The notes under the pieces are model-generated. The model made no database searches and was not told the origin of the DNA. It saw only the letters and a program-made list of their open reading frames with translations. From DATJLY01 sp963773665 (GTDB taxonomy: Bacteria > Pseudomonadota > Alphaproteobacteria > ATCC43930 > CGMCC-115725), in assembly GCA_963773665.1 (NCBI GenBank), contig CAVZBZ010000009.1:1-64000 (forward strand): a stretch of DNA of 64,000 nucleotides. Reading direction: 5' to 3'. The translations under genes and the position numbers were made by a program. Positions 37,203 through 46,338 of the stretch are shown one piece after another (within the stretch, counting starts at the first letter, position 1; each line of letters starts with the position of its first letter).

Positions 37203-38051
37203 TCAGAGGCCGAAGCGGGCCCAGATCAGGCGCTCCTCGACGAAGCTTGCGATCTCGGCGGCGAGATCGACCACGTCGGGGACGCGCGGGCGGCGGAACG
37301 CGAGGAGCGCGAAGCGGCGCCGCTCGGGCTCGATCGCCCTGAACCGCACGCTGTCGCCGAAGCGGTCGCGCAGCACGCCGCGCAAATCGCCGATGCCGTC
37401 GATGAGGCCCATGTCGAGTGCGCGCCGGCCGGTGAACACCTCGCCCGAGAGAAGCACGTCGTCGCCGCCCTTCAGGCGCGCGCCGCGCCGCGCGCGCACC
37501 AGGGCCTTGAAGCTCTCGTGCACGTCGCGCTGCAAGGCGCCGAGGCGCTCGACGTCGGCGGACTTCTCCGGCAGGAAGGGATCGAGCATCGCCTTGCTCG
37601 CGCCCGCGGTATAGAGCCGGCGCTCGACGCCGAAACGGTTCAGCACCTGGGCGAAGCCGAACCCGGCGCTGACCACGCCGATCGAGCCGACGAGCGAGGT
37701 CTCCTCGGCGTAGATTTCGTCGGCCGCGAGCGCCAGCCAATAGCCCCCCGACGCCGCCACGTCCTCGGCAAAGGCGAACACCGGCAGGCCATGCTCGTCG
37801 GCGAGCTGGCGGATGCGGCGATAGAGGAGCTGCGACTGCGCCGCCGAGCCGCCCGGCGAATTGACGGCAAGCGCCACGCCCTTGAGGCGGCGCTGCCGGA
37901 AGGCGCGGTCCAAGGCCCCGGCATAGCGGCGCAGATTGATGGCGTGGCGGCCGGTGCCGCCGATCACGCCTTCGAGCCGCAGCACCGCTACGACCGGTCC
38001 GGGATTGCGCCAGCGCGCGACAAGACGGCGGAGGAGATCGGCGGGGTTCAT
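37203..38051 (-). CDS. S49-family peptidase (short SppA-like)
   Basis: This 282-residue protein is related to signal-peptide peptidase A. It has VALAVNSPGGSAAQSQLLYR, where the PGG loop forms the oxyanion region, and FAEDVAASGGYWLALAADEI with the nucleophilic Ser. SLVGSIGVVSAGFGFAQVLN is another conserved stretch. It is short and lacks a clear N-terminal membrane helix. It overlaps the upstream methyltransferase gene by 4 bp (ATGA), so the two are coupled. Confidence 0.92.
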   Translation of the reverse strand: MNPADLLRRLVARWRNPGPVVAVLRLEGVIGGTGRHAINLRRYAGALDRAFRQRRLKGVALAVNSPGGSAAQSQLLYRRIRQLADEHGLPVFAFAEDVAASGGYWLALAADEIYAEETSLVGSIGVVSAGFGFAQVLNRFGVERRLYTAGASKAMLDPFLPEKSADVERLGALQRDVHESFKALVRARRGARLKGGDDVLLSGEVFTGRRALDMGLIDGIGDLRGVLRDRFGDSVRFRAIEPERRRFALLAFRRPRVPDVVDLAAEIASFVEERLIWARFGL

Positions 38052-38833
38052 GGAGAGGAGAGATGGGGTGCCGCACCGCCATCATCCAGCGCCAATGCAG
38101 CCGCGTCGCGCAGCACGGCGTCGGCGGCTGCGGTGTAGCGGCCATCGGGCTCGTGCAGCACGAGGCCCGGCATGAGCCGCGTCGGCGTCGCCACGCCTTT
38201 TCTGGCGCGGACGACGATGCGGCGCGCCGGCCGGCCGGCGCCGGGCCACAGCGGAAAGATCACGATCTCGCCGACCTTGCCCGCAAGCTGCGCCAGCACC
38301 TGCTCGATCCGGTCGGCGCGGTGGACGATCGCGATCGTGCCCTTCATCCGCACCATGGCGAGCGCGAAGCGCACCCAGGCGGCGAGATCGGCCTCGCCTT
38401 CGATGCGTGCGTTGGCCTTGCCGGGATCGGGCGAGGCTGTCGCGCGCTCGGCCTCGAGAAACGGCGGATTGGCCATGGCGTGCGCGAAGGTGCCGGGCTC
38501 GAGCCGCGGCGGCGGGCGCAACAGATCGCCCGCCATGGCATTCACGCGCGCGCCCATGCCGTTCAATAAAATGTTATCGCCGGCGAGCCGCACGAGATCG
38601 CGCTCGCGGTCGATGCCGGTGACGCGCACGGCGGGCAGGCGCGCGGCAAGGCAGAGCGATGCGGCACCGGTGCCGCAGCCGACATCGATCACGCTGTCGC
38701 CCGGAGCGGCGGGCACCGCGGCGGCGAGCAGCACCGGGTCGATCGAAGCGCGCTCGCCGCGCTGCGGCTGGCGGAACCGGACACGGCCGCCCAACAGCGT
38801 GTCTTCGCTTAAGTTTTCGCCCGGATCGCTCAT
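38048..38833 (-). CDS. TrmN6-family tRNA1(Val) adenine-N6 methyltransferase-like protein
   Basis: This 261-residue SAM-dependent methyltransferase has motif I VIDVGCGTGAASLCLAARL and the N6-adenine motif NPPF in FAHAMANPPFLEAERATASP. It also has the family's N-terminal LLGGRVRFRQPQRGERASID. E. coli TrmN6 (YfiC) modifies A37 of tRNA1(Val); the same role is likely but unproven here. It is coupled by ATGA overlaps with the DUF2007 gene upstream and the S49 peptidase gene downstream. Confidence 0.88.
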   Translation of the reverse strand: MSDPGENLSEDTLLGGRVRFRQPQRGERASIDPVLLAAAVPAAPGDSVIDVGCGTGAASLCLAARLPAVRVTGIDRERDLVRLAGDNILLNGMGARVNAMAGDLLRPPPRLEPGTFAHAMANPPFLEAERATASPDPGKANARIEGEADLAAWVRFALAMVRMKGTIAIVHRADRIEQVLAQLAGKVGEIVIFPLWPGAGRPARRIVVRARKGVATPTRLMPGLVLHEPDGRYTAAADAVLRDAAALALDDGGAAPHLSSP

Positions 38834-39039
38834 GCCGGCTCTTCCGCCGCCTCGATCAGGCGGCGGGCGCGGTCGTGGTCGCTGTCCTCGACCATGAGAC
38901 GGCGCGGGATCGCGCCGATGCTGCCCTCGATGATGCTGGTGTGGGTGTCGAGCACGACCGATCCGATCCCGGCGGCGGCAAGCACGGCCTCGGCCCACGA
39001 GAGGCGCACGGGATCGTTCGTGCGGAACAGCTCCTTCAT
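38830..39039 (-). CDS. DUF2007 domain protein
   Basis: This 69-residue protein (MKELFRTNDPVRLSWAEAVL...) matches the small DUF2007 family, annotated as a putative signal-transducing protein. Such proteins have a ferredoxin-like fold; no biochemical role is established. It overlaps the methyltransferase start by 4 bp, so it heads this minus-strand operon. It is divergent from the polyprenyl synthase gene. Confidence 0.87.
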   Translation of the reverse strand: MKELFRTNDPVRLSWAEAVLAAAGIGSVVLDTHTSIIEGSIGAIPRRLMVEDSDHDRARRLIEAAEEPA

Positions 39040-39148
39040 CCGCGTCCTTCGGCTGGGCTTGACCGGTCCGGCAGGCACTTTATGCTCGCCCGTGGTCCCC
39101 GCCTCGTCAAGCGAGCGGTAGCGATCGGCCCCGGAATGGGAGCAGCGC

Positions 39149-40168
39149 GTGGCCCCGGTTGTCAGTGCGCGTGAGGATCGAGCGAAGCGGCAGGCGACGC
39201 TCGACGGCCTGACGGCGCTTCTCAAATCCGACCTCGACCGGGTGAACGCGCTCATCCTCGAGCGGATGCAGAGTCCGGTGAGCCTCATTCCCGAACTTGC
39301 GGGCCACATCATCGCCGCCGGCGGCAAGCGGCTCCGGCCGATGCTCACGCTCGCATCGGCGCGCATGTGCGGCTATCGCGGTTTTCGCCATGTGGCGCTC
39401 GCCGCGTCGGTCGAGTTCATCCACACCGCGACCTTGCTGCACGACGACGTGGTCGATGCGAGCGATCTGCGCCGCGGGCTGGCCACGGCGAACGCGGTCT
39501 GGGGCAACAAGCCGTCGGTGCTGGTCGGCGATTTCCTGTTCAGCCGCGCCTTCCAGCTCATGGTCGAGGACGGCTCGCTCAAGGTGCTCGACATCCTGTC
39601 GCACGCCTCGGCGGTGATCGCCGAAGGCGAGGTGCTGCAGCTCCTCACCTCGAACGACACCGACACGAGCGAGGGCGATTATCTGCGCGTCGTCGATGCC
39701 AAGACGGCGGCGCTGTTCGCTGCGGCGAGCCGGATCGGCGCGGTGCTCGCCGAACGGCCCGAGGCCGACGAGCGCGCGCTCGAAGTCTATGGCCGCAATC
39801 TCGGCGTCGCGTTCCAGCTCGTGGACGACATGCTCGACTATTCGGCGCGCGAGAGCGAACTCGGCAAGGCGATCGGCGACGATTTCCGCGAGGGCAAGAT
39901 CACGCTGCCGATCGTCCTGGCGTTCCGCAAGGGCGACGAGCGCGAGCGCCAGTTCTGGCGCCGCACGCTCGAGCGCCTCGAGCAGGTGGACGGCGATCTC
40001 GAGCACGCGATCGAGATCCTGAACCGGCGCGGCACGCTGGCCGCCACACTGGCGCGCGCGAGCGAATATGCGCGCGAGGCGCGCCGGGCGCTCGGCCATT
40101 TCCGCCCCTCGCCCGAGCAGCAGGCGCTCGACGAGGTGATCGATTTCTGCCTCGAACGCGGCTACTGA
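39149..40168 (+). CDS. Polyprenyl diphosphate synthase (IspB-like, quinone side chain)
   Basis: This 339-residue trans-prenyl synthase has the first Asp-rich motif DDVVD in ATLLHDDVVDASDLRRG and the second DDMLD in VAFQLVDDMLDYSARESELG. GGKRLRPMLTLASA is the allylic-diphosphate site. Such enzymes make the octaprenyl to decaprenyl tail of ubiquinone, the usual quinone in this class. The start is a GTG at 39149 with GGGAG upstream. It is divergent from the DUF2007-trmN6-S49 operon, as in many alphaproteobacteria. Confidence 0.95.
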   Translation: MAPVVSAREDRAKRQATLDGLTALLKSDLDRVNALILERMQSPVSLIPELAGHIIAAGGKRLRPMLTLASARMCGYRGFRHVALAASVEFIHTATLLHDDVVDASDLRRGLATANAVWGNKPSVLVGDFLFSRAFQLMVEDGSLKVLDILSHASAVIAEGEVLQLLTSNDTDTSEGDYLRVVDAKTAALFAAASRIGAVLAERPEADERALEVYGRNLGVAFQLVDDMLDYSARESELGKAIGDDFREGKITLPIVLAFRKGDERERQFWRRTLERLEQVDGDLEHAIEILNRRGTLAATLARASEYAREARRALGHFRPSPEQQALDEVIDFCLERGY

Positions 40169-40216
40169 GCGAGGCCGGTTGCCTCCGCTTGGCGGAGCGG
40201 TTATATCGCGCGAGGC

Positions 40217-40293
40217 CGGAGTGTAGCTCAGCCTGGTAGAGCACCGCTTTCGGGAGGCGGGGGCCGGAGGTTCAAATCCTCTCACTCCGACCA
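40217..40293 (+). tRNA. tRNA-Pro (anticodon CGG)
   Basis: The 77-nt sequence begins CGGAGTG and ends CACTCCGACCA with CCA encoded. The acceptor arms CGGAGTG / CACTCCG pair. The D arm is AGCTCAGCCTGGTAGAGC. The anticodon arm CCGCT-TTCGGGA-GGCGG puts CGG at positions 34-36 after a U33. The T arm carries GGTTCAAATCC. It lies 48 bp after the polyprenyl synthase gene, and a hairpin follows. Confidence 0.96.
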
Positions 40294-40301
40294 TTTCCTC
40301 G

Positions 40302-40331
40302 AGCCCGCCGTCGCTGGCGGGCTTCGTCGTT
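40302..40331 (+). terminator. Hairpin downstream of tRNA-Pro
   Basis: The stem AGCCCGCC (40302-40309) / GGCGGGCT (40316-40323) has a 6-nt loop GTCGCT. TCGTCGTT follows, a weak T-rich tail. It lies 8 nt after the tRNA and before the EamA gene, and probably ends the tRNA transcript. Confidence 0.6.
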
Positions 40332-40346
40332 GAAGGGGGGAGGAGG

Positions 40347-41258
40347 ATGACGGCGGCGGATACGGCGGGCGCGCGGCACGATCCGTGGCTGCATCAGCAT
40401 CCCGCCGCGGCGACCTTCTTCATTGCCGCCACGGCGTCGATCTTCGCGCTCGGCTCGACCATCATCCGCTTCACCTACAATGCGGGAGCGGGAACGCTCA
40501 CCATCGTCATGGTGCGCACGACGGTGGCGGCAGTGGGGCTCGCGCTCGTCCTTGCGGCGCTGCGCGTCAAGGTCGAGTTCACGCCGCGCGAGCGCTGGGC
40601 GGCACCGCTCATCGGGCTGTTCATGGCGGGCTATTCGGGCGCCTTCTACATGGGGCTCGAATACATGCCGGTCGGGCTCACCGTGCTGACCTTCTACACC
40701 TATCCGCTCATCACCGGCCTGTTCGGCGGGCTCACCGGCAAGGAGCGGTTCGGGCTCTCGGGCGCGATCGCGCTGCCGACCGCCTTCGTCGGATTGCTGT
40801 TGGCGCTCGACGTGTCGGGCGGCAGCTTCTCGCTCAAAGGCGCCGCCTGGGCGATGCTCGGGTCGGTCGGGTTCTCGGCGGTGCTGATCCTCTCGGCGCT
40901 GCTCCTGCCCAAGCGCGCCGACACGCGGCCGCGCACCTGCCTCATGCTGGCGACGGCGAGCATCGTCACCATCCTCGCGACGTTCGGCAGCGGCGAGGTG
41001 TGGTTTCCCATGTCGGCGCCGGGCTGGGCCGCGCTCCTCGGCTCGGCGCTGTGCTACGCGATCGGCATGACCTCGATCCTGTTCGCGGCGGCGACGCTTG
41101 GCGCCACGCGCGTCGCGGTCGTGATGAATGTCGAGCCGCTCGCGAGCCTCGTCCTCACCTTTCTCATCCTCGGCGAGCGGCTCCGCCCGATTCAGCTGAT
41201 CGGCGCGCTGCTCGTGATCGGCGCCATCTTCCTGTTCCGGCCGCGGCGCGCGGCCTAG
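40347..41258 (+). CDS. EamA/DMT-family transporter
   Basis: This 303-residue protein has ten predicted membrane helices in two five-helix EamA halves. The second-half sequence MNVEPLASLVLTFLILGERL with PIQLIGALLVIGAIFLF is typical of drug/metabolite exporters. The substrate is unknown. The ATG at 40347 follows AGGGGGGAGGAGG. Its TAG stop is shared in a CTAG with the converging lipoprotein gene. Confidence 0.9.
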   Translation: MTAADTAGARHDPWLHQHPAAATFFIAATASIFALGSTIIRFTYNAGAGTLTIVMVRTTVAAVGLALVLAALRVKVEFTPRERWAAPLIGLFMAGYSGAFYMGLEYMPVGLTVLTFYTYPLITGLFGGLTGKERFGLSGAIALPTAFVGLLLALDVSGGSFSLKGAAWAMLGSVGFSAVLILSALLLPKRADTRPRTCLMLATASIVTILATFGSGEVWFPMSAPGWAALLGSALCYAIGMTSILFAAATLGATRVAVVMNVEPLASLVLTFLILGERLRPIQLIGALLVIGAIFLFRPRRAA

Positions 41259-41662
41259 GGAGCCGGCGCTTTGCCAAAGGCGAGGCGGACGATGAAGCTG
41301 TCCTGCCGCGCCGCATAGTCCTGTTCCACCGCCGGGTTGATCGCGACGTGGATGATGGCGCCATCGATGCCCGCCTTGGTGAATGCCGCTTCGATCGTCT
41401 TCGCCCGCGCGTCGGCGAGCGCGGGCTGGGCGCCCTCGCCAGGTGCCGCGCCCACGATCGCGATGTCGCTTGGGTGCGCGCGGCGCGCTTCATCGACCGC
41501 GTGGGCGAGCGCCTCGACGCCTTCCTGGGCGGGGGCGGGCGTGCCGGGCAGGAAGGTCACGACGAAATATTCCGAATGGGGTGGCGTCGTACCGCATCCG
41601 GCAAGCGCGCCGGCCAGGAGCAGCGCCATTAACCTTTGCCGCGGCAATAAATATCGCATCAT
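41255..41662 (-). CDS. Lipoprotein with OmpA-like C-terminal region
   Basis: This 135-residue precursor has a lipoprotein signal with lipobox LAGC (LMALLLAGALAGCGTTPP). The mature part contains DIAIVGAAPGEGAQPALADA then RAKTIEAAFTKAGID, resembling the beta-alpha unit with ADARA of OmpA-type peptidoglycan-binding domains. It is shorter than a full domain, so binding is uncertain. ATG 41662 or 41659 could start it. It converges with EamA and shares a CTAG stop. Confidence 0.65.
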   Translation of the reverse strand: MMRYLLPRQRLMALLLAGALAGCGTTPPHSEYFVVTFLPGTPAPAQEGVEALAHAVDEARRAHPSDIAIVGAAPGEGAQPALADARAKTIEAAFTKAGIDGAIIHVAINPAVEQDYAARQDSFIVRLAFGKAPAP

Positions 41663-41709
41663 TGCGGAACGGCTTGCCGGAAGCGCACCCGCTGAGGCAA
41701 GCTTGCGGG

Positions 41710-42045
41710 ATGCGCGGTAAGGACAGCGAACCGGTCGAGTTGCGTCCTGGGGCGAGCGCGCGGGAAGCCGCGCGCCAAGCCGAGGCCGAACAGTGGGCTT
41801 GGCGGCGGGTCCGCTCGCTGCGTGCGTTCTACAGCCATCTCACTGCTTATATCCTCATCAATTTCGTGCTGTTCCTGATCGATCAGACGACGCCCGGGCC
41901 GGCGTGGTTCTATATCCCTCTCACCGGCTGGGGCCTGCTCGTGGTGCTGCACGCGCTGCACGCCTACGAGATGCTGCCATGGACAACGCAGGATTGGGAG
42001 CACCGCAAGGTGCGCAGCCTGATCGAGACGCGGCTCAGGCGCTGA
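41710..42045 (+). CDS. 2TM-domain membrane protein
   Basis: This 111-residue protein has two hydrophobic helices (FYSHLTAYILINFVLFLIDQ and FYIPLTGWGLLVVLHALHAY) separated by a short loop. A W-rich, basic tail follows (WEHRKVRSLIETRLRR). This matches the small 2TM domain family, often linked to histidine kinases or found alone. The ATG at 41710 is the first Met that leaves a soluble N-terminal 45 residues. Function is unknown. Confidence 0.75.
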   Translation: MRGKDSEPVELRPGASAREAARQAEAEQWAWRRVRSLRAFYSHLTAYILINFVLFLIDQTTPGPAWFYIPLTGWGLLVVLHALHAYEMLPWTTQDWEHRKVRSLIETRLRR

Positions 42046-42168
42046 ACGGCGCTGGCATCGCCGATTTCTCTCGGTCATAATCCGGCGCCGACGGATGCGG
42101 CAGTACAGCAAGTCGTTAATGCCTCCGGCCGTCATGTTTCATGCTCTCGTCGTTCCGGGCTCAAGGTA

Positions 42169-43521
42169 ATGTGCATCGTGATTCACCGTTCCGCCGTTGT
42201 CGCCGCCTTCCTCTCGCTCTCGCTCGTCGCCTGCTCCGCCGTGCCGCATTCCGGCAGCGGCCAGGGCCAGCAGTCGGACGTTGCCTTCTATCGCGACGTG
42301 CTCGACCGGGTGCGCTCCAGTTATGTCGAGCCGGTGGCCGATGACAAGCTCGTAACCAACTCGCTCAAAGGCATGCTGACCGGGCTCGATCCCCATTCCG
42401 ACTATATGACCGAGAGCGAATACCAGGAGATGCTCGACGACAATTCCGGCGAGTTTGCCGGGATCGGCGCCGAACTGACGCGCGAGGACAACCGGCCCAA
42501 GGTGATCGCGCCGATCGAGGATACGCCGGCGGCGAAAGCGGGCGTCAAGCCGGGCGACATCATCCTCAAGATCAACGGCAAGATCACCGACGGATTGAGC
42601 CTCAAGGACGTGGTGGACGAGCTGCGCGGGCCGGCCGACACCAAGGTCCTGATCACGATCGGACGGCGCGACCGAAAACCGTTCGACGTCAGCCTGACGC
42701 GGGCGATCATCCATGTCGCCTCGGTGAAATGGAAGCTCGAACCGCAGAATATCGGCTACGCGCGCATCACCACCTTCGAGGAGCGCACGCAGCAGGAATT
42801 CACCGCGGCGATCGACGCGATGAAGGGCCAGGCCGGCGGCAAGCTCGACGGCTTCGTGCTCGACCTCAGGAACGACCCCGGCGGGCTCCTCGACGAGGCG
42901 GTCCACGTGACCGGCGATTTCCTCGATGGCGGCACCGTCGTCTCGACCAAGGGGCGCGACGAGGACGACAACCGCGTCTATGCGGCGCCCGCCAACGGCG
43001 ATCGCCTGAAGGGCGTGCCGGTCGTGGTGCTGATCAACGGCGCCTCGGCCTCGGCCTCGGAGATCGTCGCGGGCGCCTTGCAGGACCGGCACCGCGCCAC
43101 GCTCCTGGGCACCAAGAGCTTCGGCAAGGGCTCGGTGCAGACCATCATCCCGCTCGACGGGCGCGGCGCGCTTCGCCTCACCACGGCGCGCTACTACACG
43201 CCGTCGGGCCGCTCGATCCAGGCGCAGGGCATCGTGCCGGACGTGGTCGTGGCGCCGCCCAAGAACCAGGTGAGCGCCGAGGCCGAAATTGTGCACGAGG
43301 CCGATCTGCGCGGCGCGCTCGACAACGGCAAGGCGGCCGCGCGCATGCCGCAGCCCGCGCCCGCCGCGCGCGCCAGTGAGGATCAGTCCGACGATGAAGG
43401 CAGCATCGATCCGAGCGTGATCGGCACGCCGCAGGACTACCAGCTCGCCAAGGCGCTTTCGGCGGTGCACACGCTCGAGGCGCACCCGCTCGCGCAGACT
43501 CAGCCGCCGGCCGATCGGTAG
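42169..43521 (+). CDS. S41-family C-terminal processing peptidase (CtpA-like)
   Basis: This 450-residue periplasmic serine protease precursor has a lipoprotein-like signal (AFLSLSLVACSAV). A tail-specific-protease N-domain (GMLTGLDPHSDYMTESEY) and a PDZ domain (about 90-180) follow. The catalytic core has the nucleophile Ser in INGASASASEIVAGALQDRH and the general-base Lys in GTKSFGKGSVQTIIPL. CtpA enzymes trim periplasmic and membrane proteins. The C-terminal Ala/Pro-rich extension is not conserved. Its 3' end overlaps the converging acyl-CoA synthetase gene by 22 bp. Confidence 0.95.
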   Translation: MCIVIHRSAVVAAFLSLSLVACSAVPHSGSGQGQQSDVAFYRDVLDRVRSSYVEPVADDKLVTNSLKGMLTGLDPHSDYMTESEYQEMLDDNSGEFAGIGAELTREDNRPKVIAPIEDTPAAKAGVKPGDIILKINGKITDGLSLKDVVDELRGPADTKVLITIGRRDRKPFDVSLTRAIIHVASVKWKLEPQNIGYARITTFEERTQQEFTAAIDAMKGQAGGKLDGFVLDLRNDPGGLLDEAVHVTGDFLDGGTVVSTKGRDEDDNRVYAAPANGDRLKGVPVVVLINGASASASEIVAGALQDRHRATLLGTKSFGKGSVQTIIPLDGRGALRLTTARYYTPSGRSIQAQGIVPDVVVAPPKNQVSAEAEIVHEADLRGALDNGKAAARMPQPAPAARASEDQSDDEGSIDPSVIGTPQDYQLAKALSAVHTLEAHPLAQTQPPADR

Positions 43522-45119
43522 TCGGCGAAGGTCCGGCGCAGCTCGGTCTTGAGCAGCTTGCCGGTCGCGGTGTGGGGCAGGGATTCGACGAATACGACAT
43601 CGTCCGGGACCCACCATTTCGCAACCTTCCCGGCATAGAAGCCCAGCAACTCCTCGCGCGTGACAGTGGCGCCCTGGCGGCGCTGCACCACGAGGAGCGG
43701 GCGCTCGTCCCATTTCGGGTCCTTGATGCCGATGACGGCGGCCTCGGCCACGGCCGGATGCGCCACGGCGATGTTCTCGAGCTCGATCGAGCTGATCCAT
43801 TCGCCGCCGCTCTTGATCACGTCCTTGGAGCGGTCGGTGACCTTGACGTAGCCGTCGGCATCGATGGTCGCGACGTCGCCGGTCGGGAACCAGCCGTCGC
43901 GCAAGGGCGAGCCCGGCTCGTTGAAATAGCTCGCGGCGATCCACGGACCCTTGACCAGCAGGTCGCCGAAGGTCGTGCCGTCCCACGGCAGCTCGCGTCC
44001 CTCGCCGTCGACGATCTTGAGATCGACGCCGAAGAGGGCGCGGCCCTGCTTGCTGCGGATCGCGAGCCACTCGTCGGCGCCGATGCCGCGATGCTTGGCC
44101 TTGAGCTGCGCCACCGTGCCGACCGGGCTCATCTCGGTCATGCCCCAGCCGTGGATCATCTCGACGCCATACTCGTCGTGGAACGTGCGCATGAGCGCCG
44201 GCGGACAGGCCGATCCGCCGACCAGGAGCCGCTGCAAGGTCGAGAAGCGGCACTTGTTCTCCTTGAGGAATTGCAGCACGGCGAGCCACACGGTCGGCAC
44301 GCCGGCGCTGAACGTCACCTGTTCCGCCTCGATGAGCTCGTAGAGGCTTTTGCCGTCGAGCGCCGCGCCCGGCATGACGAGCTTCGCGCCGGTCATCAGG
44401 CAGATGTAAGGAATGCCCCAGGCATTGACGTGGAACATCGGCACGATCGGCAGCGCCACGTCGCGCGCCGAAATCGCCATCGAATCCGGGAGCGCCGCGG
44501 CCCAGGCGTGCAGCAAGGTCGAGCGGTGCGAATAGAGCACGCCCTTGGGATGGCCGGTGGTGCCCGAGGTGTAGCAAAGCCCGGCGGCGCTGCGCTCGTC
44601 GAGGAGCGGCCACTCGAAGCGGTCGGACGCCTCGGCGAGCAAGGTCTCGTAACAGAGGCAGCCGCCGGGCGCTGCGCCCATATGCGCCTCGTCGGTCAGC
44701 GCCACCCACCCCTTGACCTTCGGGCAGGCGGGCCGGATCGCTTCGACGAGCGCCGCGAACGACAGGTCGAAGAACACATAGAGGTCGTCGGCATGGTTGA
44801 CGATGTAGGCGACCTGATCGCGGAACAGGCGCGGGTTGATGGTGTGGCAGACCGCGCCCATGCCTGACGTCGCGATATAGAATTCGAGGTGGCGGAACCC
44901 GTTCCAGGCGAGCGTCGCGACGCGGTCGCCCTGTCCCACGCCCGCCCGCGTCAGCGCATTGGCAAGGCGGCGCGCGCGGGAATGGATGTCGCGGTACGTG
45001 GTGCGGTGGATCGGCCCCTCGACGGTGCGCGATACGACCTCGATGTCGCCGTGATGCCGGTCGGCATGGCGGACGAGCGACGACAGAATGAGCGGATGGT
45101 CCTGCATCAGGCCGAGCAT
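43500..45119 (-). CDS. Acyl-CoA synthetase (AMP-binding, medium/long-chain fatty acid type)
   Basis: This 539-residue ANL-superfamily ligase activates a carboxylic acid as acyl-AMP and then acyl-CoA. It has the P-loop-like CYTSGTTGHPKGVLYSHRST, HGWGMTEMSPVGTV, the hinge DGWFPTGDVATIDADGYVKV with TDRSKDVIKSGGEWI, and the catalytic Lys in LPHTATGKLLKTELR. The family of this signature acts on medium- to long-chain acids; the exact chain length is unknown. The ATG at 45119 (MLGLMQDHPL) was chosen over a much longer upstream extension, which is a non-coding overlap. Confidence 0.94.
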   Translation of the reverse strand: MLGLMQDHPLILSSLVRHADRHHGDIEVVSRTVEGPIHRTTYRDIHSRARRLANALTRAGVGQGDRVATLAWNGFRHLEFYIATSGMGAVCHTINPRLFRDQVAYIVNHADDLYVFFDLSFAALVEAIRPACPKVKGWVALTDEAHMGAAPGGCLCYETLLAEASDRFEWPLLDERSAAGLCYTSGTTGHPKGVLYSHRSTLLHAWAAALPDSMAISARDVALPIVPMFHVNAWGIPYICLMTGAKLVMPGAALDGKSLYELIEAEQVTFSAGVPTVWLAVLQFLKENKCRFSTLQRLLVGGSACPPALMRTFHDEYGVEMIHGWGMTEMSPVGTVAQLKAKHRGIGADEWLAIRSKQGRALFGVDLKIVDGEGRELPWDGTTFGDLLVKGPWIAASYFNEPGSPLRDGWFPTGDVATIDADGYVKVTDRSKDVIKSGGEWISSIELENIAVAHPAVAEAAVIGIKDPKWDERPLLVVQRRQGATVTREELLGFYAGKVAKWWVPDDVVFVESLPHTATGKLLKTELRRTFADYRSAGG

Positions 45120-45212
45120 CGGCGCCTCCCCTCGGGCGATGGTCGCGCAAAGTTTACTTGTGCCGGGGAGAAAATGGCCAGCCCCGTGCCTATGTTTGGT
45201 GCGGAGGCTGTG

Positions 45213-45677
45213 ATGCGGGCCATGCTGCACCGCGGGCTTTTGGTCCTTCTGCTGCTTGCCGGGTGTGTGGCGCCAGGGCCGCCCTTCGGCGCGGCCGCGG
45301 GCTCGATCCCGCCGGTGCCGGCGGGCGCGGCGCGGATTTTCGTGTACCGCGCGCTCGAGCCCTACGAGACGACCCAGATGGCGAGCGTGCTCTTCAACGG
45401 CCAGCCGGCCGGGACGAGCGCCAACGGCGCCGTCTTCTATCGCGACGTGGCGCCGGGCCAATACGCCATCACGATCCCGGCGACCGAGCCCTATCCGAAC
45501 CAGTTCAAGACCGTGCTGCTGCGTCCCGGCGAGACCGCCTATGTCCGGATCGAGTCGCTGAGCGCGTGGACGGCGTGCACCGAGATCACCAATTGCTATC
45601 CGACCTTCGTCGTCCGGCTGGTCGATCCGGCCGCGGCGCTCGGCGAGATGCGGGACCTGAGCCTCATCGCGGGCTGA
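45213..45677 (+). CDS. DUF2846-like lipoprotein
   Basis: This 154-residue precursor has a lipoprotein signal (LHRGLLVLLLLAGCVAP, lipobox LAGC). The beta-rich domain ARIFVYRALEPYETTQMASV ... GQPAGTSANGAVFYRDVAPG is typical of DUF2846 proteins, which are exported and of unknown function. The ATG at 45213 follows a GGAGG box; upstream in-frame codons are not coding. It may start a plus-strand operon running to 48311. Confidence 0.8.
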   Translation: MRAMLHRGLLVLLLLAGCVAPGPPFGAAAGSIPPVPAGAARIFVYRALEPYETTQMASVLFNGQPAGTSANGAVFYRDVAPGQYAITIPATEPYPNQFKTVLLRPGETAYVRIESLSAWTACTEITNCYPTFVVRLVDPAAALGEMRDLSLIAG

Positions 45678-45723
45678 GCGCCGCTTGCGCGCAGCGGGAT
45701 GATGGGTTAGGGGAAGGCCCGAA

Positions 45724-46338
45724 ATGGACGCCGCCGACACCAGCAACACGCCGGAAAGCGCCAAGCTCCACGTGAGCACGCTGCTCGTCGCGTCCGAGCG
45801 CGCGCTGTCGAACGCGCTCGACGAACTGGGCTTTGCGCAGGACGACGACCGCGTCATCGAGCACGAGGGGCGGCTCGCCTTCATCACTTGCAGCCACGAT
45901 CCCGATTGCGACGATCTCTACGCGCTCATCTCCGAGCTCGCGGCGCGCGGCGAGACCTGGGAGCTGCAGTTCCGCATCGACACCGGCGAGGGCCGCGCCA
46001 TTTTCCAGCGCCTCGCGCGGCACCAGCCGGTCGAGGCGGTGGACGCGCAGCTCCCGCCCGAAACCGTGGCGTCCGCCGAGGAACTGCCGCCGCACGATCT
46101 CGAGACCGAGGCTGGCCGCGCCAAGCTCAAGAAGGTGCTGGGCCGGATCGATCCCGCGGAAGTGTTCGTCACGATCGGCTCGAACCAGGCCGGGCGCGCG
46201 AGCGCGGTGGTGATCCGGCGCAATCCGCGCGGCGCGCTCGCGGCTGCCATCGGCGCCGACGAGGCGAGCCTGAGGGGCGCCATCCGCGAGATCCTGCCGA
46301 CGGTGATGTTCTCGGTGGCGATGAAGCCGCCGGGCTGA
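45724..46338 (+). CDS. Conserved protein of unknown function
   Basis: This 204-residue soluble protein has no recognised domain. The N-terminal half contains FITCSHDPDCDDLYALISEL and WELQFRIDTGEGRAIFQRLA. The C-terminal part ends REILPTVMFSVAMKPPG. It is acidic and shows normal codon use, so it is likely real. Its stop overlaps the acyltransferase start in TGATG, indicating translational coupling. Confidence 0.7.
   Translation: MDAADTSNTPESAKLHVSTLLVASERALSNALDELGFAQDDDRVIEHEGRLAFITCSHDPDCDDLYALISELAARGETWELQFRIDTGEGRAIFQRLARHQPVEAVDAQLPPETVASAEELPPHDLETEAGRAKLKKVLGRIDPAEVFVTIGSNQAGRASAVVIRRNPRGALAAAIGADEASLRGAIREILPTVMFSVAMKPPG

Noticed and set aside
40217..40347. tRNA-Pro as an integration site of a genomic island
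   Set aside because: No integrase, no repeated tRNA 3' end and ordinary genes on both sides.
42139..45150. Minus-strand open frame of about 1000 codons
   Set aside because: It overlaps the CtpA-type protease and the acyl-CoA synthetase in wrong frames; both real genes have complete motifs.
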